A stretch of 64,000 bases of DNA from Sphagnum compactum (lineage: Eukaryota > Bryophyta > Sphagnopsida > Sphagnales): positions 3,265,267 to 3,329,266 of the forward strand of contig OZ234502.1 in assembly GCA_965153455.1 (NCBI GenBank), in the 5' to 3' direction. Positions 10,939 through 23,990 of this stretch are shown one piece after another (positions within the stretch are counted from its first letter, which is position 1; every line of letters starts with the position of its first letter). A program made the translations under genes and the position numbers. The notes below the pieces were generated by a model. The model did not search any database, was not told the origin of the DNA, and saw nothing but the letters and a program-made list of their open reading frames with translations.

Positions 10939-13180
10939 TTTTTTTAAATTTGCAATAACAAAGGCCTAATTTTTAGGTTGTGACAATTCAACTTTGAGCA
11001 AACCTTATTCGATAAATTGTGGTGGTGTTGGGTGCGTACTAGATCACCAAATAAAAGGATGAAAAAGTTGTGTCACCATCTTTTGGTTTACTCTCAAGAA
11101 ATGAATCTTCTCCCCCTAGTCAGCCTCAATTTCTCACTCTAACTATAAAGATCACTTGGTGAGCAAATGAGTTGCATTTGAACATTGTAGTTTGTCTGTT
11201 CATTTTTCTTCTTCTTTGGGAATAAGATCAGAGAATGGTTATCCTTCTTCCTCTCCCTGTACAAATGAACAGGTGGTTTGAGAGCACCATGTTAGTGGGA
11301 AGGGATGTAGAGAAAATAATCCAAGAATTTCACAACAAACTAAGTTCATCACACAAAGAAGAAACTATATTCAATTCTTCTCACAAATCAGCAAGAACAT
11401 TCTAATTGGAAACCAAGTTTTTTCACCAAAGAAGCTGGAATCCTCATGAGCACGTACGTGTGTGTGTGATCTGGATTCAGTGGATATTGTGATCTGAGGA
11501 CAAGTCAGATTTTTCACCAACTATAATTCTCCAAAAGCAAGATCAGGGCTCTTATTGTTGATGACTAACATGTGTTTAGATTCCTTACAGGGGTGCCCAA
11601 GCTCAAAAAAAGCTAACTTGAGAGACAAATCTCTCATCTCTCATCTCTCATCGCAAGGTCAGGAGTCGGGAGGGAAGGAATGAGGTATCTCCCTTACTTG
11701 TGTGGCATGTCAAATTTTGACTCTAGAACCCCTGAGTATGAGTGAGAGGGGAGGACGAAGGTACCACATTGGTCCTCGGTGAGGTTTAAGGACTTACAAC
11801 TTTGCTAACCGTATCCTGAAAAATGGTTTAGGGGGTTTGGGTGGAGGTGCTCTACACGAATTCAAGATTAATGTGAATTCATATTCCAAGGAATCCATGT
11901 TGAAGGATACTGTATTACCTGAATCCGTAACCTGTACCAAATCTTCTGTGTCTGAAATGCAATCTTAATTGGAAGAGGTTTTGTTGCAGAGAATTTTTTG
12001 ATGCGGTTGGAGCATTGTAGCTATTTGCTTGGCTTCTTTACTCCAGAATGCTTCACATTTTGCACTCATGATGTGCAACATGAGAAGCAGTGGTCTCCTC
12101 AAAACTGTTTGGACACATGCCATGTTGGACCAGGACCACCTACATTGAATGAGGATGTTCACATAATGTTCTGATTGCGGTGCAGGAAGTGGACAACAAG
12201 ACCACGAATGTACACAACAGCTTGCCTGGAAGCCTGCATCAAGCAATTTTCAAGATTCCTGCTCTTGAGAAGGGTGTCAGGTGAGTTAGTGTTTAGCCGC
12301 AATCCTTGATTTCTGCTGTGAATTCCCAGTCTTTGGAAAGGCACATCTGATTTGCTCATGGTTGCAGTTGCCTAGTTTTGAGAGAGAGAGAGAGGATTAT
12401 ATTGTCATGACAAGCTGGGGAGGTTTCTTTGCTGCAGTGCTGGTGGGGGAGAAAGGCCTTTAAGGGTTCTGTTACAGCTTCTAATAATGTCCCCTCTGAT
12501 GATCAAGTCCTTGAGAAATGGGAACAATGTGCATACCAATTGCAATTCCCTCCACACATCCTATAGTGGTGCAAAAGTTCACTGAAGCTCCTCAAATCAA
12601 TGTCTGTGATAGCAACCTGGCAGCCTTTGGAGAATGATGACCCCAATCCAGCTATGGGCATGGCAAGAAACTCCCAAACTATCACCTCATCAAAGCCTGG
12701 AAAGCATTCAAGGAAGGCACTTGTTGTGTGTACACTTTGAAGATCTGGCACTCAAGCTGCACAACCAACCTAAAGGATGCCTGGAAGCAACACTATATCA
12801 TCAAGGCCTCAAAGCAACCACAAGTTTTATTCCCAAGGAGACGATTATTCTTTTGAAGGTCCTTTGCAGATGGAGCAAGCAATATTCTAGAGCACGGGAA
12901 CTTGGTGGAAAAGGCATGTGATACATTTTAGTTTTCAAAAACTTCCCATGATACCTAGAAGACACAAATCATGGCAACAAAGTAAAACGATGACGCGGTG
13001 CATTCCATAAAACAGAATGTCTACAAGAGAGAGAGTTTTTTTTTCCTTTCGTAATTTCAAATTTTCACAATTTCATCCCATTCAAATCAACTTTCAAACC
13101 AATTTTTCTTCGAACTCTTCTAACTGGAGTCGAATAACAACGAGAGAACTTGAGTAATAATAAGAAAAAGAGACCTCAAT
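10939..13180. other. Intergenic, no gene seen
   Basis: A slightly less AT-rich section (about 11100-12950) contains an open frame on the minus strand at 12503-12751 and one on the plus strand at 12634-12921. Neither resembles a known family. A short tctcatctctcatc repeat lies near 11630-11650. Confidence 0.5.
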
Positions 13181-13189
13181 GAAAGTTTG

Positions 13190-13380
13190 CAACGAGTTAG
13201 ATATCAATTTGAATATCGTTGTAAATGATATCTAACGATGAAGATGATGTTCAAGTTAATATCTAACTGGCAAGGTCTCACTTGGTCGGTTTTCACCCCT
13301 AGTGAAACCTTGTGAGCTAGATATCAACTTGAATATCATTTACGATAGTATTCAACAATTTTCCTAATGAAAACCGACCT
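13190..13380. repeat. Diverged direct repeat (about 120-bp spacing) with nested inverted words
   Basis: A 41-base stretch at 13190-13231 (gagttagatatcaatttgaa) returns in diverged form at 13311-13351 (gagctagatatcaacttgaa). The string ggtcggttttca near 13284 is matched in inverse by tgaaaaccgacc near 13368. Confidence 0.6.
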
Positions 13381-16300
13381 TAACTCTTAGAACGTTCTCA
13401 CTTTATTTTTATACCCACCCAACATTAGTTGCAACCATCATCGTTGGTCATCTCAATGTGCTCCAAATGACCTTAATGATAATTCTTTTGCCTCAATTTC
13501 TTAAATTCTTATAATTTGTTTAAAACTCCAAAAGAATTTCACATATCCTCCATTACATTTTGAAATTTGTTGAAGTGGATAAAAGGGTGGCAAACAAGGG
13601 GATCAAGAATTGTAAAAACACATGTGAATTAATAAGAACCAATAAATGTAACAAATGAACGAATGTGCATCAAAATGATGTAAAAGGGGACGTTTACTAC
13701 AAGCTATGGTTGACACGAAATTAATCATGATTGCACAACTTTCACCATGATAAAAAGTGGATTATTAAATAATTAGAAAACGTTTATTTATGATGAATAT
13801 GTCTAATAAATAGTGGTCTATGTATTCATCTATCATTATCTTGTGAAATTGGTGCATATTGGAAGAATGCAATTGTCTTTTGAAATATATTTTTAATTTG
13901 CATGAGCTTGTCATAGAACGAATATTAATGTAAAAAGACTAAGAAATATGTCTTTCAACAAGAATATGTTAATAAAAGATTGCACATCAATGTGTCTATG
14001 TATATAGAACGATCTTTCATCAAAGATTTTTGAATTTGTGTTAAAAATTATGAAGTTTAACATTAAATTATATTTAAATATTTGATGATACAATATGCTG
14101 TAATAATGGTGATGATTATGATGTTTTTACATTGAAAAATATTCTTCCTTTGAAAATGAAGATGCTTTAACTGTCGTTTATAATTATGAAAAAAATAAAT
14201 ATAGAATTAAATATTAGTTTAAAAATATTTTTTATCTAATAGGGTGTTTCAAGCTAGCTTTCTAATGTGATCAGTGTACATTTATTCATTTAGACACAAA
14301 TCTGTAACAATTGGATATTCATGATTGTCATAATTTACTTTATTTTTAAGGCCCCATTCAAATGAATGTAATTTCTAGAAACTTTCAAAGTAAATGAATT
14401 TAAAGTTATGTTACTTTTAATAGTTTATAGTCTTCCAGTTTTGACTCCATTTTGACTCCAACTGTGTTCACCATAGCTTGCAAATGTCCAAGGATTCTTG
14501 CTTTCATTCAAGTTGAAAACATCTATAATTTTTTCTAATGCAAGCTGAAAAAATTATTGAAAAATTTGTTATGTGTTGCATTGTATCTCAATATTTAAAA
14601 ATCAACATTGAGGTGTCAAGTCCATTCATGTAGTCTGATAACAATCCACATTCTCCCATGTGTATACCCCATATGTTATTTACAATTGTTTTCATTCAAA
14701 CTTACCTAGACACATCACATAATCATGTTATCACTTTTTATTAACCGTCAACTTAGGGTGAACAAAGACAATTCATTAAGCTCACCACTTCATGATAGTC
14801 GTTGATACATGTAAATAGATTCAAGAACATTCTTACAAGGCCATTATAATATCAAGTTATGACCCTAACCTTGGGCTTGTGATGCACCAAAATCAAGGCA
14901 CAATAAAAGCTAAAACAAGTTGAAAATGAGGTCAATGCATGTTATCGCTCAAACACACCTATAATAGAAGTGGAAACTATGTGGGAATGCAACAAAGGCG
15001 CTCTCGTGACTCCAAAGTGCATTCTCAATTTGAGAATTAAAACTTGGGAATGGAGTTCAAAGATTTTTGGGGCAAGGTTTGGAAAATCAAGTCTTTTTTT
15101 AATGAAATTATCTTTGAATCATTGAAAACGACACAAATGTGAACTATAATGTGGTTAGTTTAAATTGCCAAAACAAACTTATGAGCTAAAATATGAAATG
15201 ATTGTTTGAATAATCATGATGGAAATAGAAAATTCAACTTTCACCCACTAAAAAAATGATTCAAGGAATCAAATGATGTCTATTTGAAAATCTTGATATG
15301 ATGTTAACAAAATATGTTCATGGGCTATAAGATAGAGCTTTATATCATCCCAATTGGATACATTTTGAAGGGATTATCGCTTCCCAAAATTTCAATTGAC
15401 AAAACTTGAGAATTTTAGGACTTTCATCTTTGGGAATTTCAAGGAAAAGCCATCGGGATGTCACTTACATGGTGAGATATAAAATATATTATAAAAGAAA
15501 GAGTCCCCCCTTTAAGAAGTTTGGGTTGCGATGAGTTTTGTGAATTCATGTGAGCATGTGTAATTTGTCTATTTTAAAATTGCATTAGCTAGTTCCATTT
15601 GTTCAATTGTGCAAATTGAATTTTAATCTAGGAATCAATTCATGTTAGTTTTTATCTTGAAGTTTTCCCTTATGTTTAAGAATGAGGAATTAAGGAACAA
15701 TGTTTCTTTTAAGAATTTTGTTTATGGCCAAAGTGGTGATCATCCCTAGGAAGATTTAACCAAATTTGGCCCTAAACATATACATATTTGACAATTTTAC
15801 TTTTTTTTCTCACTTCTAATGATGAACAACCTAATTTTATTATTTGAGTTTTTAAAAAAAATATGTCAAGTTAAAAAAAGGTTGTTAGGGCACATTATTT
15901 TAACACAACTTAGATTATGAAATACTTTATCATCAATACTACTTGAGAAACTTGGAATGCATCAAATCATAACATATTCATTGTTTCAAAAAAAATTAAC
16001 ATGACTAGTTTTGATTTGAGTTTTCACAAAATCGTCATATTTTGATAACCATGAATTAAACTCTATTTCATTTTATTAGTTTTGTGTAAAATTAATAATT
16101 TCATGAAAAGAAAGTTAACTAACAATTCTCAGACAATAATTTAACCATCATTTCTCCATCAACTAATAAAAGATGACACCAACAAAATCATCCTCACATT
16201 CATTTAATGCATCAAAAACATATAATACAAATAGTTACATCTATAACGCAAATATGCAATTATAATTCCCATTTTCAACTCGACAAAAACATGAAAATGC

Positions 16301-18965
16301 CAACATCTCAAGGCACCAACTATGATAAATTGAGTCCTCATTAAATGAAAAGCCAATCAAAGTAACTTCAATAAAATTATCCTATCAATTTTCAAATGCA
16401 ACTAAATCATAAAATCACCTTCCAACACATAATCATACATATCCTCATGTCACATCACAAATGAACATTAAAAAGATATTCAAGTGCACTTTCATGTCCT
16501 CTTTTTGTTTAAGTGTTAGCCTTGTTCCCCTAGCTCCCTTTGCCACACAATATTAATGTAATGAGAACATGAAGAAAAACTCAAGTGACCAATTTTCACC
16601 CAACAATTTATGTTGATTATTCACCACCTAGAGAATTTGAGTTTCATCAACTAGTCAACTTGACATGAACAAAACCCAATTAATGTGCAATTGCAACAAT
16701 AACATGACCAGCACATTCTTAGTTCACTCCACAAATGCAACCTTCTTCTTCAACCGTTTGACATTCATATTATATAACATTTATGACTCAAATTTACAAA
16801 TATAATTTTTCTCGAACCTTCGTACATACACCCAAAAGTTCCAAGATTCAACTTTGACAAATTCAAAAGAAAATTAAGAAGAAAGAACACAACATTTAAA
16901 AAATGAAACCACAAAAGTTCACAATGAAAAGAAAAACTTTTCAATTTGCACTGGACAACCATGGTGGACTCCATTACTGTCATGACTCGCCAATTTGGAA
17001 GGTGTTCATAAGTGAAATCATCCACATAATGGTAATAGAAATGTGAACAAATTTCAATCATGTGGATAATAATCAATTTTAATCCATGTTGTGAAATTTC
17101 ATCATTTGATTAATTTCATTAATGTGATAAATTGATGAACATAATTCATCCATGTGGTGATTTATGTTTTATCCACATGTGTTAATTTCATGTTTTTAAT
17201 CATTTTTGTTCTTAGAGCTCAATTTTATCCATGTTGTCAAAGTTCAATCATGTAATTCATTTCATTGAATAATCAATTACATTTTTGTGATTATTTGATG
17301 TGGTCACATTTCATCCATCTATGGATGATTGTTTTTTTATTAATTGCATTCATAAACATTTTTTCATCCATTTGGCATACTTGATTGTTGACTTTAATTG
17401 AGATTTTATTTCATTCATGTTGTCAAATTTCATTTATTCAATAACCTTTACTTTTTTCTTTCATCCTTTCATATTTTCCAACTTTTGTCTTTTTTCTTCT
17501 CCTCCCCCCTTCATCCCACCCTTCCCTTTCATCTTCCTTCCCCCTTCCTCCTCCTCTATTTGCCCAATCCTTCCATTTTTTTTATTGATAAAAAAACATC
17601 ATGCTTTGTAGGTGATGAGTTTCCTTTCATTGTTGTTCAAGTTCTTTGTTTTGTGTTTAAGAATAAAAAGGTTTTGTCTTTTCTAATGATCTAGAGCCCT
17701 TAAGAGACATGTGAATTCATGAAAAAATACATGAGAATTGAAAAGGGATGCTAATAGGAAGGTATGTATGTGCACTTCAAATAGACTAATGGGCCTTTGT
17801 GCAGCTCACCCAATTGTCATTATTTTCAAGGCTCAAAGGGATACAAATTTTTAGAAGGACTCTTTAAGTCTTTGTTGTATAAGAAAAGTCTTGATTGAAA
17901 TGATCAATTTTATTTTTTAATTAATTTTCAATGGAAAAAACATTAACTTAATAACTTTTACTCCATTAATTTGAAAACTATAAAATGATGAACATGCACA
18001 ATGTCTCATCAAAAGCTTTCACAACATATCCAAAATGCAACAAGGGTTTGGGAGAGTTAAGGTGTGATCACAAAACAAAACAAACACCTATCCTAATATC
18101 TATATATAATTAAGCATGGTTTTTTAACTAAATAAATTCAAAAAAAATGAATATAAAAAGAAATTCCCCCTTCTTCACCCAATTGACCCGTTGATTCAAT
18201 TTTCAATATTTAAAATACTAAATTTTTTGGAACATGTAAATCCTATGTTGAAAAAAATTAAAAAATTAAAAATTTATATATAAACTCATGATCCTCAAAC
18301 TATAAAGCAAATTACATACATGTGAAGATATAATATATAAAAGGCAAGGATATTGTGTTTAGATTCATTATAGAATATAGTAGCTTAAGGGATTTTGGCC
18401 CCGTAAGTAATAATAGGTCTATTTTTGTAATGAGAATTTTTGAAAGATGGTATTTTGGCTTATGTTGAAACTTGAGATTAGTTATAATAGAGTTATAATT
18501 ATATCTTGAAGGATTTTGGCTTTTTTTTTAGAGGATTGTTTTGAAGATTATATAATTTTGGCATGGTGAAACATTTGAGTTTCCATTAAATTCTTCTTCT
18601 TTTTGCCTTAAGATACTTTTTAATAATGTAAATGGCAAGGCTTTGTAGTGTGACACAACCCCTCTTGTTTTAGGTTAGGAAGAAGACTGCAAAACTTCTT
18701 CCAGTTTTCAAAGGATTCCAACATAAGGAAGGCTAGGTCTTCTTGTGTGACTAGGTACTCCTCTGCAATGGGAGGAAGAGTTGGAGCAGGGATTATGTGC
18801 AAAAATGAAACTCCCTCTTGTACAGTCAAGTTAGGAGAGAGTGCAACTCTTCAACAGAGTTGCTGCTCCAGAACTTTCTTCTCTTTGGGTCATTGGCTAT
18901 TTGGGGATGGTGCCCAGATTCCATGGCATAGGAATAGGAAGCATTTTGCCTTTTCCTGAATTGCA
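13381..18965. other. AT-rich intergenic, no gene seen
   Basis: Strongly AT-rich. Stretches at 16100-17400 repeat short words such as catttcat and catcca, and a C/T-rich patch lies at 17490-17580. No supported coding sequence was found. It probably consists of heavily decayed transposable elements. Confidence 0.55.
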
Positions 18966-18976
18966 AAAGTGTATGG

Positions 18977-19040
18977 ATGTGTTTGTATGTATGTATGTAT
19001 GTATGCATGTGTATGTGTATGTGTATGTGTGTATATAAAT
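18977..19040 (+). promoter_or_regulatory. TGTATG microsatellite and TATA box upstream of the Cys-rich gene
   Basis: A run of GTAT and GTGTAT units ends in tatataaat at 19032-19040. This lies about 235 bases before the start codon at 19274, a plausible core promoter position with a leader near 200 bases. Confidence 0.5.
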
Positions 19041-19273
19041 CAGGAAATAAAATCAGATCATGTATCTTTGGGAGTCCCAGTGTTTGCTTTGATTGTGTGA
19101 GAAGGGAGCAAAGAAAGAAGAGAGCAGTGAAAGAGAGCTTCTTGAGAGTCAAGTTTGAGGTTTCTGGAACAAGGGTGTTTGAAGGTGGTGAGATTATAGC
19201 ATTTTCTCAAGTGGGTGGATAGTAGGCAGGAAGGTTGAAGGCAAGGGGGAAGACAGGGCAAAAGGCAGGCAAG

Positions 19274-19555
19274 ATGTGTTATGCAGTGGGGTGTAAGCAG
19301 TGTGGTAAGACAACATGGGCTGGTTGTGGCAGACATGTGCCAGGGGTGTACAAATCCATTCCTCAAGACAAGGTTTGTTTGTGCAAGGACTGGCCAGGAG
19401 TCTCCCTCCCTAAGCAAACCAGTGAGGAGAAGAAAACAACTGATGTGGTGGTGGGTCAGGCTGCAGAGTCTGCTTCTGGAACTGAGAAGAGTGCAACTCA
19501 GTTGCATGAGACTGAGTGTGCTGCTGCAGTAACTCCTGCTTCAAAGGTTTGTTAA
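19274..19555 (+). CDS. Small conserved Cys-rich plant protein, function unknown
   Basis: 93 residues. The N-terminal 43 residues (MCYAVGCKQCGKTTWAGCGR, then HVP, ending CLCKDWPGV) match a widespread family of small uncharacterised proteins of plants and fungi. Conserved positions are C7-x2-C10, C18-x2-H21 and C35-x-C37, a layout that could bind zinc. The rest is Ser/Thr/Ala/Glu-rich and looks disordered. I start at 19274 because the family begins MCY; an upstream in-frame ATG at 19235 would add 13 unrelated basic residues. The frame ends in TCAAAGGTTTGTTAA, so AAG|GTTTGT could be a splice donor with a further exon, but a simple stop is adequate. No biochemical role is known to me. Confidence 0.75.
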   Translation: MCYAVGCKQCGKTTWAGCGRHVPGVYKSIPQDKVCLCKDWPGVSLPKQTSEEKKTTDVVVGQAAESASGTEKSATQLHETECAAAVTPASKVC

Positions 19556-22500
19556 ACATACCCTGATTTCTCCTCCTCCTCCTCCTTCACCCCACTCACC
19601 TTTCTTCCTATTCCCCTTCACCACATGGATTTTGTGTTGAGAATTGAAGAAAGATGCCCAATTTTTCACATATGGAAATCACCCATGTGCTTCTTTTGGG
19701 TGGGGGGCACATGATGAACCCTGCATGAAATGACAAGAGTCAAATTTTGCTCAATTCAGGGTCTCAAAAAACATTTAGGTCAGATCTCCAGAATGGTAAA
19801 ATTTCAGTTTCTGCCAAAAGTGTTGCACCCAAGTCCATAATGTAAAATTTGATATGATTGCCATTAGATTTATCTTGTTGAAAATTCTGAAGTATTGGGG
19901 GAAGAAATCACACGAAGTTTTCCAATGAATTGAATGACTGCCATAAGTACCCAAAACAAAGAGGAAAAAGTTCGGGTAACAATGGATTGCTGCTTGGATT
20001 TCTCAACAGGCAACTTGAAGATGTGTATTCATGGTTGTTGAAGATGGAGCCAATCAATGACAGTGAGAGGAGATCAGAGGAAGGCCTTGCACGAGGGGGG
20101 ATTTTGAAGTGTTTGGTGTTTGTTCTTTCTTTTTTTGTGAGCAATTTGCTCATCAGATTGGGCGAATGATTGTATAAGTTGACAGTGAGTGAGAGAGAGA
20201 GAGAGAGATTAGAGAGGATTGATATATAGTTTGCTGTGATTTAGTCATAAGCTTCTGGTCATATGAATGTTAAAGTGAACATTTTTCCCCCTCTAGAAGC
20301 TTTCTTCTCCAGTGGGTCTTATTGTTCCTGATTGAAAGAACCCAAATTTGGTGTAAATTTAAATGCTTGGAGTGTTGGATTTTTATTGCTTGGATGGAGT
20401 CCATAACCTTTTATCTCATGTTTACATGATTTTAGGTTTAGGGTTGTGTATGTAGAAAGAGCAGCAGAGCCTTGTTGCCAGCTTACACTTTCCAAAGCTG
20501 TTGAGACATGTTTTTGTTTCAAGATTTTCTAGAAACTGGGATTACACATCAATGCTGAGAGGCTATGTATGAGTTGTATTGTTCAAGGTTGGCGGATCAG
20601 CTGCGGGTCAAAATTCGGCCAATCAACTGAACTGGTCTTCTTTTTTGAAGGCAGTTGTCTGGAGGCGGTCAGGAGAGTCTTGATTGAGAGGAAAGGATTC
20701 AACTCAGAGAGACAGGGTTGAAGAGGCTGAAATCAGAGGAGATGGAGTACTGCCATGAAAGATCTTGCAGAGACTAAAGAGATTTTGAATGTGGGAAATG
20801 GTTGACATGTGATAAATTCTCTGACATGTGTGGATATCTGCAATCTATTTAGTACAAGTGTTGATGGTTTGTGGCTGCTAAGTTCAGGTTTCAATAAGGA
20901 ATGTCACTATCTCAAACAATTGGAGGTTATGGAATGATTTCATTCAGCTAGAATTTGTGGTGTTGTGCAAGTGGTTCTGTGCTCTTTCTGTTTTCTCTGC
21001 TGCTCACACTCTGAATTCCACTCAATTTTTTGTTTATGAGCACTGCTTGGTATTGTTTGTTTGAGGCATTCTGACATCCAAGTTGTGTGAATCATGATCT
21101 GAGTTTGAAGTAGGGTCTGATACTTTGTGAGTGACCCTCATAAAGGATATACATGACTGGACTCATCATTATGTTAACTTTCACAATGTTGTTGTGGAGT
21201 TTTCTCTGCAATTTTGTAGACAGGTTGGTTGGAATGTATCACTCATAGGCAGATTTGCTGAGCGGAGGAGGAAATTTGTGTGAGATAATTTGTGTGGAGA
21301 AGCATTCAAACAAATCAATCGTTGTTTGTCTTTTGTTGTATAAATGATGTGAATACATTTATAGGTAATTATGTGGATTGATTTCATTCTTCTCTTTCAC
21401 AACCACATTCAGCGGAAGTTGCTTTGGTATCACAATTACATAAAAAGAGGCGTGAATTTGAGTTCAATTTGTGGAAGCAATAAAACAAACAAAGTACCTT
21501 CTATCGTGGAATGTGACAAATGAAAATAAAGCATGTGTTTAGGGTTTACAAGTAGCAGGAACAGGATGTACAAGTATGAGGTTGGTGTGTATTCTTTACT
21601 TTTCATATACTCAAAGCTTTTGCATAGACCTTCAAATTTCAATGAACATTCACTATGTTGGGTTTCAATTTCTTTTATCTGGGATTGTCTGTTCTCAACA
21701 TGCCACAATTGCAAACTCGCAAACTTGGTGTATGTGCGCATCATGTATGTGTGTACGTGCTTTCAAAAACTGTGCGTGTGCATGTACTATGGAAATAATA
21801 TACGTATCTAATTTGGTCATTCGAAAACATCAAGCAACAAACTACACAACATATCGATCAAAGCAAAACAACTATCACCTTAAACCCTAAAATGATAAAC
21901 CATAAACATGGCACAGTAATGTGGCAATTCTTTTGAGGAATTGACAAATTCACACCATTGATTTCAAATTAGATAAAGTGTCTTTTTGTATTTGGAATGA
22001 ATAGTAATGAAAACTTGTACTCGAAATTTGACCAAAATTCCAAATTTCTTTATGAGATTGTTTCAATTGCTAGATTTGAAATACAACCAACTTTTACAAC
22101 TTTTCATGTTGGATCTAAAAACAAAGCAAAGTTGTGTCATGTTTGATTTGCAACCTTTCAAATCTACATATGAATATTTATGGAATCTTGTATGTTGTAA
22201 ATTAAAATAATTTGTCTTTGTTCTTCTTATATGTACAAAATTGTATATGTGTTGAAATAACACAACTTTTCTTTTTAAAGTTATTTATGGACTCTTGTAC
22301 ATTTTGGATATATTGTCTTTTTTTCATATTCATTCTTGTATGTTTAATTTCCCTTTTATGATATTTAAATAATCTTGTAGGACTTGGATGTAACATAACT
22401 TGTGTTCTTTTCATGTTAGAAACTTCAAACCCACACTTTGACATGGAAGGGAGTAGAGATGATTGTGCTTTTGATTAATTTGATGAAAAAAGTATGTATA

Positions 22501-23840
22501 AAAATGGTGTCGTAATACCTTTTACATTACCTTTAACCATTTCCATACCATTTTTTGGACTAAAAAATTGTAAAAGGACATTAAATGTAAAGTCGTATTT
22601 AACATTAAAATTATCAAAATTTTAATTATTCATGTTGCAATCAATTTGAGTGAGAACCATATTTAAAAATATGGATAAAATTTAAGAAAAAAATGAACTC
22701 ATAATTGACTTTTGAAATGATGACACTATGTTTGTCATGTAAATAAAATGAAAAATGTGGACTTAAAAAAATATGCCATAGTAATATTTAAATAAAAATT
22801 TAAAAATAAATCATCATCAAATGAGGAATTTAAAAATAAAATGCTTTGAGACTTTCCCAATACAAGAAATCTGATTTTTTTTTTAAAATTAAAATCCCAT
22901 GATTTTGTCATTCTATATCATTTATAATCCATTTCACATTAAAACAATCAAACTTTCACATGAATTTTTGAAGCAATCATATGTCTAATGATATCTATAA
23001 GGTGGTCTATCAATAATTTTGATTAAAAAAAAGGATAATCATAATATTTATAGTTTTGATCATTATTATAATTGCAAGAGTATGCAACGAGTTAGCCATG
23101 GGAATGGGAGTTGGGTCATGAAAGGGGAGTTGACAAGTAACTAAACCCATCATTATGGTCACCTTAAGATGGAAGATGTTAACATCTTTTAAAAGGCAAT
23201 GAAAAATGTTTTTCAAAAGAAAATAAGACAAAATGGAGGACCTTTGGGCCGCCTTTTTTGTACCTTGGCACAATCATGTAAGAAAACATTTACTTACTTA
23301 TTTGTCAAACAATCAAATACTTCGATTACTAAAAAGATGTTGAACACGAATGGGAACACATTGTCATGTTGTTGGATTTGTGTTGTTCCCACCAAGTTCC
23401 CATTGGGTTCCTATCAAGTTTTAAACAAGTTTTCCAAGTTCCCATTGTGTTCCACAACACCCCTGACCCCAATAAAAAACCGTGGGTCTTAGGGGTGGAT
23501 GGAATAATCCTTCATTAGCAAAGCAAAATTTCTATTTTCAATTGTGTTCATCAATTATTTTGATCTCGGCTAATGCTGGGACCAATTCAATTTTGTGATG
23601 GATCCAAACTGGTTATCACCCAAAGGAAGTGTTAGCCAAATTTGGCTACAGGTTAAATACGAAAGTAAGTTTTGAAGAACATCCTTTTATACTTAATTAA
23701 ACCTACTTAATTAAACCGTGTATAGAAACCTGGTGATTTTTCTTAAATTTTTGGTCTAATTTATTGAAAATCTCAAAAAGCACTTGATTTTGGCATTTTT
23801 AAAAAAATTTAATATCGCTATTTTGGCTATATGGACAGCC
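19556..23840. other. Intergenic, no gene seen
   Basis: Moderately AT-rich to 21500, then strongly AT-rich. GA microsatellite at about 20191-20208. Isolated single telomere-like words (tttagggtt) occur near 20432 and 21538. No frame could be assigned to a family. Confidence 0.55.
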
Positions 23841-23847
23841 AAAAAAA

Positions 23848-23990
23848 AAAAAGAGGATTAGTTGGTGAGGTTGAGAGAAAGTTGAGACCCTTGTGGCTAA
23901 TTTTGCATGAATTAAGGCGACCGGTTCGAGCTCACCTAGTCACTACTTGCCTGGCAGAATCAACCACGAGGACCAACCTTTTTTTCCCCT
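23848..23990 (+). mobile_element. Possible tRNA-derived SINE remnant
   Basis: ttagttggtgagg (about 23858-23870) resembles a polymerase III A box. ggttcgagctc (about 23922-23932) matches the B box consensus GGTTCGANNCC. Their spacing of about 60 bases is reasonable for a SINE head. A T run follows at about 23980. No folded tRNA could be drawn and no target-site duplication was identified, so this is tentative. Confidence 0.3.

Noticed and set aside
16765-17076. YVDD string on the minus strand, like a reverse transcriptase active site
   Set aside because: The residues around it do not match any reverse transcriptase, and no other pol block lies nearby.
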